Source: an uncultured Oscillospiraceae bacterium (lineage in GTDB: Bacteria; Bacillota; Clostridia; Oscillospirales; Oscillospiraceae). From it: DNA of 6,576 nucleotides. The stretch spans positions 1 to 6,576 of the forward strand of contig CAAEKI010000236.1 in assembly GCA_900756495.1 (NCBI GenBank). The letters are read 5' to 3'. The translations under genes and the position numbers were made by a program. Under the pieces are notes generated by a model, which saw only the letters and a list, made by a program, of their open reading frames with translations, was not told the DNA's origin and ran no database searches. Positions 1 through 5,683 of the stretch are shown piece by piece; the first letter of the stretch is position 1, and the number at the start of each line of letters is the position of its first letter.

Positions 1-135
1 ACCTCTGTTCCAACTGCCACCGGCTCACAGGCGGGCATGAAGGCAGTATCCAATACCAAGGCGGCGGGAAAGGACCATGCAGCTCCGTCTGCTACCAAAC
101 AACCTACAAGGAAGCAGCGGGGTAAGAAAAAATGA
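1..135 (+). CDS. C-terminal tail of an upstream gene (5' end outside window)
   Basis: Frame 1 is open from base 1 to a TGA at 133-135 and gives 44 residues rich in Lys, Ala, Thr and Pro, ending in a run of basic residues (KQRGKKK). The stop overlaps the ATG of the next gene in an ATGA arrangement, which supports real translation and coupling. A low-complexity basic tail of this kind is common on the cytoplasmic end of conjugation membrane proteins, and a VirB6/TrbL-like channel protein is often the neighbour of an NlpC/P60 gene in Gram-positive elements. That identity is inferred from context only, since no domain is visible in the fragment. Confidence 0.7.
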   Translation, partial: TSVPTATGSQAGMKAVSNTKAAGKDHAAPSATKQPTRKQRGKKK

Positions 136-1484
136 GCGAGAACAACAACTCCCGTTCCGGGGCACAGAAGGCCGTTGATCTTGCCCGTGCTGCAAAGGCG
201 GCCTATCGCATTGCTCAGGCAGCAGCGGCGTCCGGTGTATACGGCGCCGCTGTTGCTGCGGCTAAGGAAGCGCTGCCGTTTCTCATAAAAATCGCAATCG
301 GCATTGTGGTTGCCGCCATCGTGATCCCCATGGTGATTTTCACGGCCCTGCCAAACATCTTTTTCGGCTATAACTCCTCAGATACCGATACGGTGATCCG
401 CATGACGGAGCAGGCCATGACCATCGGCGGAACCTACATGAGTCTGGAGGACTTTGAAAAGACCTACATAGACTCTGTGGTGACTGCCATTGCGGCGGAA
501 TACGAGGAGGACGGCACCGTTATTGACCGCATCGTTGTGGAGAACTCTATGAAGGAGGAAGACCTGCTGTGGCTGATTGCCATAAACTCAGCGGCTTACC
601 AACAGGATCTTGATGCCATGAGCGCAGCCAACATCCGGGAGTTCTGTAAGTCCCGCATCTCCTATCTGCCATCTCTGGGCCTCAGCGGCGATGGCACGGT
701 GACAACGCTGAAGGTAACAGTCAAGAGGCTGGACCCAGAGGATCTGATGGAACAGCTTGGCTTTGACGACGATGCCAAGCTCTGGGCCGGCGCGCTCTTT
801 GAAACGCTGGAAGAGAGCGATGCCATCGATGAATACTCGTCCTATTATGACTCCTATCAGCCCAGTTACGGTGGGGACGGCTCTTACTCCGGCGATGTTC
901 AGTATGGATCGGAATTCGGTAACGAGATCGATATTTCCGGCTTCACTGATCCCGACACAAAAAATAGCCACGACCTTGCGGCATACGCCATTCAGGCATG
1001 GGAGAACAACTGGGGTTATGTTTGGGGCACTTACGGAAATGTCCTGACGGAATCGCTGTTTGAGTACAAGAAGGAGCAGTACCCCGATGGCGTTGGCAAC
1101 TATGCTGATTTTATCGAAGATAACTGGCTGGGCAGACGCACGGCGGACTGTATCGGGCTTATCAAGGGGTATGCCTGGCTGGATACAGGGAACATGACCA
1201 TAGGCTATGCAAAAAATGGGATGCCGGACTACGGAGCCAACCAGATGTATCAATCGGCCAAAGATGCCGGCACGCTCAATTCGGACTACGGCTCTATGGA
1301 TACCTTGCCGGAGATCATCGGCCTCATGCTTTGGAAAGAGGGGCATGTAGGCGTCTATATTGGCGGTGGTTATGTAATTGAAGCCATGGGCACTAAGAAG
1401 GGCGTCGTAAAGACCGAACTGGAAGGCAGAGGCTGGCAGGGCTGGTGTAAACTGCCCTACATCGACTATCTGGAGGTGGAGTGA
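132..1484 (+). CDS. Membrane-anchored NlpC/P60 (C40-type) cell-wall peptidase of a conjugative transfer system
   Basis: This 450-residue protein probably cleaves peptide stems of peptidoglycan so that the transfer channel can cross the cell wall. Residues 1-48 are an Ala-rich, presumably cytoplasmic segment. Residues about 50-73 form one strong hydrophobic membrane anchor, and the rest should lie outside the cell. A middle region (about 85-240) includes an acidic, Tyr/Ser/Gly-rich linker near 230-265. The NlpC/P60 domain occupies about 275-450: the nucleophile is Cys340 in RTADCIGLIKGY, the base is His405 in GHVGVYIGGGYVIEAMG, and Glu417 sits where the third catalytic polar residue (often His, Asn or Gln) is expected. 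No obvious lysozyme-type glycosidase motif is seen, unlike the two-domain CwlT of ICEBs1. The ATG overlaps the upstream stop as ATGA, with only a weak GGGG-type ribosome site (119-122). The family call is firm; the conjugation role comes from its PrgI and VirB4 neighbours. Confidence 0.9.
   Translation: MSENNNSRSGAQKAVDLARAAKAAYRIAQAAAASGVYGAAVAAAKEALPFLIKIAIGIVVAAIVIPMVIFTALPNIFFGYNSSDTDTVIRMTEQAMTIGGTYMSLEDFEKTYIDSVVTAIAAEYEEDGTVIDRIVVENSMKEEDLLWLIAINSAAYQQDLDAMSAANIREFCKSRISYLPSLGLSGDGTVTTLKVTVKRLDPEDLMEQLGFDDDAKLWAGALFETLEESDAIDEYSSYYDSYQPSYGGDGSYSGDVQYGSEFGNEIDISGFTDPDTKNSHDLAAYAIQAWENNWGYVWGTYGNVLTESLFEYKKEQYPDGVGNYADFIEDNWLGRRTADCIGLIKGYAWLDTGNMTIGYAKNGMPDYGANQMYQSAKDAGTLNSDYGSMDTLPEIIGLMLWKEGHVGVYIGGGYVIEAMGTKKGVVKTELEGRGWQGWCKLPYIDYLEVE
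1472..1476 (+). promoter_or_regulatory. Ribosome binding site deciding the start at ATG 1484
   Basis: GGAGG lies 7 bases before ATG 1484. A GTG at 1481 is in the same frame but would leave only 4 bases of spacing, so ATG 1484 is preferred. It makes a one-base TGATG overlap with the stop of the peptidase gene. Confidence 0.7.
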
Positions 1485-1756
1485 TGATCAAAATTACACG
1501 ATTACGGTTGTTTCGTTTTAAACACCAGATTTCTCTCAGTGAGCTTCACCGCCACAGCGGGTTAAGCCATCAACATATCAGCCGGCTTGAACTTTGCAGG
1601 CGCAGCAGAACACCCAAAGGTGAGCGTGTGTTGGCAGACGCAATACGCTCCATCATCATCTCCCGGCGCGAAGCGCTGGAAAATCTGGAACGAGAGTACG
1701 AGGTATACCGAGGAAATCTATTACAGCCATTGGAGGTAGAAACGGATGAACTATGA
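1484..1756 (+). CDS. Small XRE/Cro-like helix-turn-helix protein
   Basis: This 90-residue protein probably binds DNA. Residues about 6-37 fit a Cro/C1-type helix-turn-helix: LRLFRFKHQISLSELHRHSG, then LSHQHISRLEL as the likely recognition helix, with a basic stretch after it (RRSRTPKG). Residues 60-76 are charged and helical (SRREALENLEREYEVY), which could be a dimerisation helix. There is no visible effector or protease domain. The gene is tied to its neighbours by a one-base overlap upstream and an 11-base overlap with the PrgI gene downstream, so it must be co-expressed with the secretion genes. It may autoregulate the transfer operon or act on another promoter of the element; this is inference, as no operator can be assigned. 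Confidence 0.8.
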   Translation: MIKITRLRLFRFKHQISLSELHRHSGLSHQHISRLELCRRSRTPKGERVLADAIRSIIISRREALENLEREYEVYRGNLLQPLEVETDEL

Positions 1757-2051
1757 AATCTACCACATACCCACAAATTTTACAGATGCCGGCCGTGTTA
1801 TGGGCTTGTTTGAACTTCGGAATCTGGTGGAGACAGTGATCCTGACGGTTCCGGTTCTGTATCTCTGTATTGCATTTCTGCCCTTTGCGCTGACCACGAA
1901 GATCATCGTAACACTGACTGTAGTTGTGCCGCTTGGCGGGTTCGGCCTGATCGGCATAAACGATGACAGCATGACACGCTGGCTGGGCAGTTGGTGGCGG
2001 TGGCGTCGGGGACGCAGAATCATTCTATTTCGAGGGGAGGTCAGGAAATGA
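1746..2051 (+). CDS. PrgI-family conjugation membrane protein
   Basis: The 101-residue protein has the PrgI-family layout: a short N-terminus beginning MNYEIYHIPTNF, two membrane segments at about 29-49 and 52-70, and a basic Trp/Arg-rich tail (SWWRWRRGRR) that should stay in the cytoplasm. PrgI proteins are small inner-membrane components of Gram-positive type IV secretion systems and their genes usually sit directly before virB4, as here; they resemble VirB3 in size and position. The start is supported by GGAGG at 1732-1736, 9 bases upstream. The gene overlaps the HTH gene by 11 bases and its stop overlaps the next ATG as ATGA. Confidence 0.88.
   Translation: MNYEIYHIPTNFTDAGRVMGLFELRNLVETVILTVPVLYLCIAFLPFALTTKIIVTLTVVVPLGGFGLIGINDDSMTRWLGSWWRWRRGRRIILFRGEVRK
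2034..2040 (+). promoter_or_regulatory. Ribosome binding site deciding the start at ATG 2048
   Basis: GGGGAGG lies 7 bases before ATG 2048. The same frame stays open upstream to ATG 1991, but that start would give 19 extra residues deep inside the PrgI gene and lacks a good site. ATG 2048 is therefore chosen. Confidence 0.75.
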
Positions 2052-2722
2052 ATCTGAAAGAACTGCTATTTGGCGGCGGAGTCCAGTCCGGAGACAGCGG
2101 CGGTGCTTACCGCGACAGCATCCAGGCGTGGCTCCCCATCAAAAACATCATCGGCGGTGTGGTTATAACCAAGGACAACCGCTTTGTAAAGATTCTGGAG
2201 GTGCTGCCCGTCAACATCTATCTCAAGTCCACCAATGACCGCCAGAACATCATATCGTCCTTTGCAGCCTATCTGAAGATCGCCCCCAACGACCTGCAGA
2301 TGATCGCCAGAACGCTGCCTGCGGATACCCAGACGTATGTGGAGCAGATGCAGCGCTATGCGGAGCATGAGGACAACGAGGCGTGCCGGGAGATGATCGA
2401 GGACAATATCCGGGAGATCGGCCACGGCATTGCCAGCAACGCCATGCGGCACCGCTTCTTTCTGGTGTTCCAGTATGAGGCCGGGATGCGGGCAAAGCGC
2501 AATACCGTACAGGCCATCGTACAGCGGCTCAACGAGGAGGCTGACACCGCACGGCGGTATCTGGATCTTTGTGAACTGGAAGTTATGGAGCCGCGCTACT
2601 GTGATAACTTTATTCTTAAGCTTCTGTATGAGATTCTGAGCAAGAAGACCAGCCAGCGGGTTCGCTTGCCTGATGGTGTCTTTGATATGACAACTGCCGT
2701 ACACGGCATTTACGAGGAGTGA
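2048..2722 (+). CDS. TraC-like protein: VirB4 N-terminal-type domain without an ATPase domain
   Basis: This 224-residue soluble protein resembles the N-terminal, membrane-associating part of VirB4/TraC-type conjugation ATPases. The pattern around residues 25-100 (IGGVVITKDNRFVKILEV, then a Lys-Ser and a run ending in LKIAPNDLQMIARTLP) is what these domains show. A helical charged segment follows (about 100-130), then a beta/alpha half ending in KLLYEILSKKTSQRVRLP. No Walker A or B motif is present. It lies between PrgI and the complete VirB4 gene, with an ATGA overlap upstream and 4 bases to the next start. The following VirB4 has its own N-terminal region, so this does not look like a VirB4 simply split by a stop. 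It is more likely a paralogous partner that docks VirB4 to the channel. Family assignment is moderate, by pattern only. Confidence 0.75.
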   Translation: MNLKELLFGGGVQSGDSGGAYRDSIQAWLPIKNIIGGVVITKDNRFVKILEVLPVNIYLKSTNDRQNIISSFAAYLKIAPNDLQMIARTLPADTQTYVEQMQRYAEHEDNEACREMIEDNIREIGHGIASNAMRHRFFLVFQYEAGMRAKRNTVQAIVQRLNEEADTARRYLDLCELEVMEPRYCDNFILKLLYEILSKKTSQRVRLPDGVFDMTTAVHGIYEE

Positions 2723-2726
2723 GACG

Positions 2727-4703
2727 ATGCAGGCAATGAAAAAAAGCAAAAAGAAACCGGCGGCAAAGTCCGCCCCCGAAAAGGCCAAAAAGACGAAGCA
2801 GGTCAAAGAGGAGCAGAATGAGAAACAGCCCCTTTTGAAAACGCTGATCTTTGGCGAAGAAAAACCGGACCTTACAGAGCTGGAAGCCGGCTCTACAACC
2901 ATACTGGATATTCTGTCTCCGACCACCGTGGACACCAAAAGCCGTGACTACATCGTAGTGGACGGCGTTTTTCATACCTACCTCTATGTCACGGGTTACG
3001 GATACACCACCACGGTTGGCTCCTGCTGGCTTGCGCCCTTGGTGGAGGCCGGAGAAGGCGTCAATATGAGCTTTCTTGTAAAGCGGCAGTCCAAGGAAAA
3101 AATCCTATCCAAGATCTCGCAGACTACCATGGTCAACCGCTCCCGTATGCGGGATGTGGGTGATACCCGCCAGGACTACGAGGAACTGGACAGCGCCATC
3201 AGCTCTGGTCTTTATCTGAAGGACGTGATGAACCGTCAGGGCGAGGATTTCTACTATATGCACACCCTGATCGAGGTTACTGCTCCCGACCCGGAAACGC
3301 TGGAACAGCGGGTCACAGAGGTAGAAAAGCTGTGCGTATCCGTCGATATGATCGCGCGGCGCTGTGACTATAAAAACGAGCAGGCATTCCTTTCTTCGCT
3401 GCCCATTCTGGCCCTTGATCCGGACATTGAGCGAAAGGCCCGGCGCAATGCCCTGACTTCGGGCGTCGCTGCGGCCTTTCCCTTTGCCTCCTACGAGCTG
3501 AGTGACCACAATGGCATCTTCCTCGGCCTGAACCTTTACAACCGCTCTCCGGTCTTTCTGGATCCCTATGATGACTACAAATACACCAACGGAAACTGGT
3601 GGATCGGAGGCTCTACCGGCGCGGGCAAGACGGTGACGCTCCAGTGTCTTGGCGGCCGGCTCCGGCAGCAGGGCAAGCGGGTCATCATCATAGCTCCGAA
3701 AAAAGGTCATGAGTTCCGTCCCCTGTGTGAAAAGCTGGGCGGCCTGTATCTGAGGATGTCCCCGTCCTCCAAGGACTGTCCCAACCTCATGGCCATTCGG
3801 AGAAAGTCTCTGGACTCCTACGCCAAGCTCAAAAACATCGCCGCCCGTGACGATTCTGTGCTGGCTGACAAGATCGCTCAGCTTATCATCTGGTTCTCAT
3901 TGAAGAAAAAAGATCTGGGCGAAGAGGATAAGAGCCGTCTGGACTCCTCTCTGGTGGAGGTCTACAGCCGCTACGGCATCACCTTTGACAACAGTACCAT
4001 CGTGGATGAGGACGGCAATTTCCGTAAAATGCCTATCATCTCAGACTGGTACGAAGTTCTCTATCAGGACCCGGATACCCGGCATCTGGCCGTGGTGCTC
4101 TCCCGTTATGTGAGTGGTTCTGCATCGGCTATGGCGTCCCGGAACGACATTGATCTGGACAACAAATACATCGTCCTCGACCTGTCCGGTATGCCTGATG
4201 ACATGATCGCGGACGGTACTTTCTGGGCCACCAGCATTGCTTACGATCTGATTATGAACTGTGAGACAGACCTCTCCGCACTGCTGGCAGACGAGCTGTG
4301 GAGCCTTGTGGGAGCTACGGCCAATCCACAGGCGGCGGGCTTTGTGCTGGAGATGGTGAAGACCATACGCGGCCTTGGCGGTATCGCGGTGACAAGCACA
4401 CAGGGAATGCAGGATCTGTTTGGCCTTGAGGGCGGCAGCTACGGCAAGGGCATCCTTGACGCCAGCCGCATCAAGCTGGTCATGCAGATGGAGGAACAGG
4501 AGGCCCGGCTCATTCAGGATAAGCTCAACCTGTCCGAGGATGAGGTGCGGCAGATCACCCGCTTCCGGCGCGGTGAGGGACTGCTCTGCATCGGTTATAA
4601 CCATGTCCCTGTGGCGTTTCACACCACGCCCCGGGAATATGAGGCCATCACTACATCGCCCACAGACCTGCGTGTAAAACGAACGGAGGCGAGAGATGAA
4701 TGA
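2727..4703 (+). CDS. virB4: VirB4-type conjugative transfer ATPase
   Basis: The 658-residue protein is the motor ATPase of the type IV secretion system, acting at the cytoplasmic face of the membrane in channel assembly or substrate transfer. Residues 1-35 are a very Lys-rich leader. About 55-260 form the VirB4 N-terminal domain, and about 280-640 the RecA/HerA-like ATPase domain. Walker A is GSTGAGKT at 295-302 (Lys301). Walker B is LSALLADE with Asp522 and Glu523. A downstream VTSTQG motif has Gln559, and RFRRGEG near the end may supply arginine contacts. The start at ATG 2727 has AGGAG (2715-2719) at 7 bases; the in-frame ATG 2736 would be 16 bases away. The stop overlaps the next gene by 8 bases. 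The length is somewhat short for single-chain Gram-positive VirB4 proteins (about 800 residues), which fits part of the function residing in the preceding protein. Confidence 0.93.
   Translation: MQAMKKSKKKPAAKSAPEKAKKTKQVKEEQNEKQPLLKTLIFGEEKPDLTELEAGSTTILDILSPTTVDTKSRDYIVVDGVFHTYLYVTGYGYTTTVGSCWLAPLVEAGEGVNMSFLVKRQSKEKILSKISQTTMVNRSRMRDVGDTRQDYEELDSAISSGLYLKDVMNRQGEDFYYMHTLIEVTAPDPETLEQRVTEVEKLCVSVDMIARRCDYKNEQAFLSSLPILALDPDIERKARRNALTSGVAAAFPFASYELSDHNGIFLGLNLYNRSPVFLDPYDDYKYTNGNWWIGGSTGAGKTVTLQCLGGRLRQQGKRVIIIAPKKGHEFRPLCEKLGGLYLRMSPSSKDCPNLMAIRRKSLDSYAKLKNIAARDDSVLADKIAQLIIWFSLKKKDLGEEDKSRLDSSLVEVYSRYGITFDNSTIVDEDGNFRKMPIISDWYEVLYQDPDTRHLAVVLSRYVSGSASAMASRNDIDLDNKYIVLDLSGMPDDMIADGTFWATSIAYDLIMNCETDLSALLADELWSLVGATANPQAAGFVLEMVKTIRGLGGIAVTSTQGMQDLFGLEGGSYGKGILDASRIKLVMQMEEQEARLIQDKLNLSEDEVRQITRFRRGEGLLCIGYNHVPVAFHTTPREYEAITTSPTDLRVKRTEARDE
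4685..4689 (+). promoter_or_regulatory. Ribosome binding site for the gene at 4696
   Basis: GGAGG lies inside the last codons of virB4, 6 bases before ATG 4696. It supports the 8-base overlap start over the nearby in-frame ATG at 4705. Confidence 0.65.
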
Positions 4704-5379
4704 GATGAAGCGGGACATGATCCGTATTCAGGAACTGGTAGGCAGCGCCTTCGGACAGACCGGCGCACTGGTAGCCCTGTCCGACGGCGGCCACATGAAC
4801 CCCAAGAAACTGCAAAAGACTTTGGAGCAGACCATGGAGCATTTTGAAAGCGCCGCGCTGGAGCTGCGCCGGCTGTGTGAGCAGTATTCGCCGGGGACAG
4901 GCGGCTTTTCAAAAAAGAGTGTGCTGCCTGCCATGGATGTGACCGGCAGCGTGGAAGAGTTCGGCTATGGCTGGCTTCATATTACCCTCAATACGCTGCT
5001 GCCCCATTGCCGTTATCAAAATCCGAACTGGCTTGCCGATACCATCAGCCGCCTGCTGGACGGATATGTGGCGTGCGGAAAGGAGCTGCCCTTTTACCGC
5101 CGGGCCCTGCTGGTCATTGATGAGCATACGACCATAGAAGGCCGCCATATTTTCGACCAGGACAACAAGGGTTGGAAGGCCGTCAGCAACGCCATCAAAG
5201 GCAGAGTCGTTCCGGATGATGACCAGCACACCCTCGCTGTTGCACTGCTTTCCACGAAGGTCCAGGAACGGGAATGCTGCCATATCACACTACTGCATCA
5301 AGCGGATGCCCATGATTTTTTTGCGGTCCATTCCAGTGATTATGCCCGCGATAATTTCTATTCCGGCCGCTGGTGCTGA
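4696..5379 (+). CDS. Conserved-element hypothetical protein with a RusA-like C-terminal half
   Basis: This 227-residue soluble protein has no signal peptide or membrane segment. Residues 35-63 form a charged helix (PKKLQKTLEQTMEHFESAAL and onward) that may dimerise. From about residue 75 the pattern changes: a hydrophobic strand ALLVIDEH (about 137-144), then DQDNK (Asp154, Asp156, Asn157, Lys158), a helix with AVSNAIKGRVV, then DDDQH (174-178) followed by strands. D-x-D-N plus a second acidic pair about 19 residues later resembles the metal site of RusA-type Holliday junction resolvases, which have Asp70, Asp72 and Asp91 in E. coli RusA. If so, the protein would be a nuclease acting on branched DNA. 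It also resembles the uncharacterised family I remember as DUF6100, found in Clostridia mobile elements; that memory is not checked. It is the last gene of the tight operon. The reading frame is secure; the function is tentative. Confidence 0.85.
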   Translation: MNEMKRDMIRIQELVGSAFGQTGALVALSDGGHMNPKKLQKTLEQTMEHFESAALELRRLCEQYSPGTGGFSKKSVLPAMDVTGSVEEFGYGWLHITLNTLLPHCRYQNPNWLADTISRLLDGYVACGKELPFYRRALLVIDEHTTIEGRHIFDQDNKGWKAVSNAIKGRVVPDDDQHTLAVALLSTKVQERECCHITLLHQADAHDFFAVHSSDYARDNFYSGRWC

Positions 5380-5408
5380 CGAACAAAATGGGCAAAAAAG
5401 TTGCGAAA

Positions 5409-5480
5409 ACACCCGTAAGACGCACCCTCATTTTTGGCCGTTTTCGGGCTTCTGGAGCAGTTGGAACGTCTTACGGGTGT
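5409..5480 (+). repeat. 14-base perfect inverted repeat with a 44-base spacer
   Basis: The left arm ACACCCGTAAGACG (5409-5422) is exactly complementary to the right arm CGTCTTACGGGTGT (5467-5480). The spacer includes a T5 run and the small potential hairpin CCG-TTTT-CGG at 5438-5447. The arms begin 30 bases after the stop of the RusA-like gene. On the reverse strand the outer arm leads into TTTTCGCAACTTTTTTG, which could form a weak terminator for leftward transcription, but the long loop argues against it. Confidence 0.85.
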
Positions 5481-5491
5481 CGAGGGCCCCG

Positions 5492-5535
5492 AAAGCCTTG
5501 ATATGACTGGGTTTTTCAGGTGGGAAAAGCCTTGA
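5492..5535 (+). repeat. Direct repeat of AAAGCCTTGA
   Basis: The 10-base word AAAGCCTTGA occurs at 5492-5501 and again at 5526-5535, 34 bases apart start to start. The second copy lies in the right arm of the 9-pair hairpin at 5509-5532. The spacing is a little over three helical turns, so the pair could be protein sites, but two 10-base copies alone are weak evidence. Confidence 0.5.
5509..5532 (+). promoter_or_regulatory. 9-pair hairpin
   Basis: GGGTTTTTC (5509-5517) pairs with GAAAAGCCT (5524-5532) around the loop AGGTGG, with two G-U pairs. It sits between the two larger inverted repeats. Being short and A-U rich in the middle, it could be chance, though it adds to the structural density of the gap. 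Confidence 0.45.
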
Positions 5536-5561
5536 AAACGGGATACTGTCCTTACTACTAT
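5532..5561 (+). promoter_or_regulatory. Possible sigma-A promoter for the downstream gene
   Basis: TTGAAA (5532-5537) and TACTAT (5556-5561) are separated by 18 bases. The -35 matches five of six consensus bases and the -10 four of six, including the important first T, second A and last T. Transcription would begin near 5568, inside the 10-base inverted repeat, and would leave a leader of about 115 bases holding the 25-pair hairpin. This is a weak prediction. Confidence 0.3.
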
Positions 5562-5590
5562 GTGGGAGCCGTAAGAGGGGTCCCACATAG
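5558..5590 (+). repeat. 10-base perfect inverted repeat
   Basis: CTATGTGGGA (5558-5567) is exactly complementary to TCCCACATAG (5581-5590) around the 13-base loop GCCGTAAGAGGGG. It overlaps the possible -10 element and the predicted transcription start, so it could be an operator as well as an RNA hairpin. The loop contains CCGTAAGA, also present in the left arm of the 14-base inverted repeat. Confidence 0.8.
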
Positions 5591-5600
5591 CGCCGGAAAA

Positions 5601-5654
5601 AGACGCCGAAATTGTTCTTGCGCCGGAAGCGGCGCAAGGACGGTTTCGGCGTTT
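5601..5654 (+). promoter_or_regulatory. 25-pair hairpin just upstream of the ribosome site
   Basis: Bases 5601-5625 pair without interruption with 5630-5654 around the four-base loop GAAG, with four G-U pairs (5616-5639, 5613-5642, 5612-5643 and 5602-5653). The top nine pairs (CTTGCGCCG with CGGCGCAAG) and nine lower pairs (ACGCCGAAA with TTTCGGCGT) are all Watson-Crick. No T-tract follows, so it is not a normal terminator. It ends 14 bases before the GGAGG of the next gene and could affect its translation, stabilise the mRNA, be an RNase site, or bind a protein. Confidence 0.8.
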
Positions 5655-5667
5655 GCAGGAATCTGTG

Positions 5668-5677
5668 AGGAGGTGAT
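5668..5677 (+). promoter_or_regulatory. Near-perfect ribosome binding site for the gene at 5684
   Basis: AGGAGGTGAT matches ten consecutive bases of the complement of the 16S rRNA 3' end. GTG 5684 is 10 bases past the GGAGG core. The nearer TTG at 5679 is in a frame that stops after six codons, and the 5684 frame is closed upstream by TGA at 5666, so this site settles GTG 5684 as the start. Confidence 0.8.
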
Positions 5678-5683
5678 TTTGGC

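Larger units (their letters stand above)
5380..5683 (+). other. 304-base non-coding gap rich in inverted repeats
   Basis: No convincing gene lies here. In order the gap holds a 14-base perfect inverted repeat around a 44-base spacer, a 9-pair hairpin, a 10-base perfect inverted repeat, a 25-pair hairpin and a strong ribosome site for the next gene. None of the stems is followed on the + strand by a clear T-tract, so ordinary rho-independent terminators are not evident. It is the only gap in a window where all other genes overlap or nearly touch. It could be an untranslated leader with regulatory RNA structure, a protein-binding region, or a DNA-processing site such as an oriT. The sequence does not choose among these. 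Confidence 0.75.

Noticed and set aside
588..1346. 252-codon open frame on the reverse strand
   Set aside because: It lies wholly inside the NlpC/P60 gene, has no ribosome site or recognisable domain, and is a codon-bias shadow.
2066..2938. 290-codon open frame on the reverse strand
   Set aside because: It runs antisense across the TraC-like gene and the start of virB4; the product has no coherent domain and the + strand frames are well supported.
3105..4718. Two reverse-strand open frames of 201 and 225 codons (3105-3710 and 4041-4718)
   Set aside because: Both are antisense to virB4, whose motifs confirm the + strand frame.
5388..5501. 37-codon + strand open frame starting MGKKVAKTPVRR
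   Set aside because: It has no ribosome site upstream and spans the 14-base inverted repeat, so the structure explains the sequence better. A tiny leader peptide cannot be fully excluded.
5558..5590. Rho-independent terminator
   Set aside because: The stem is good but is followed by CGCCGGAAAAAG, not a T-tract, on the + strand; on the reverse strand the following bases are TAGTAAGGAC, also not a T-tract.
5380..5683. CRISPR array or tRNA
   Set aside because: There are no regularly spaced repeats, and no cloverleaf with a T-loop motif was seen.
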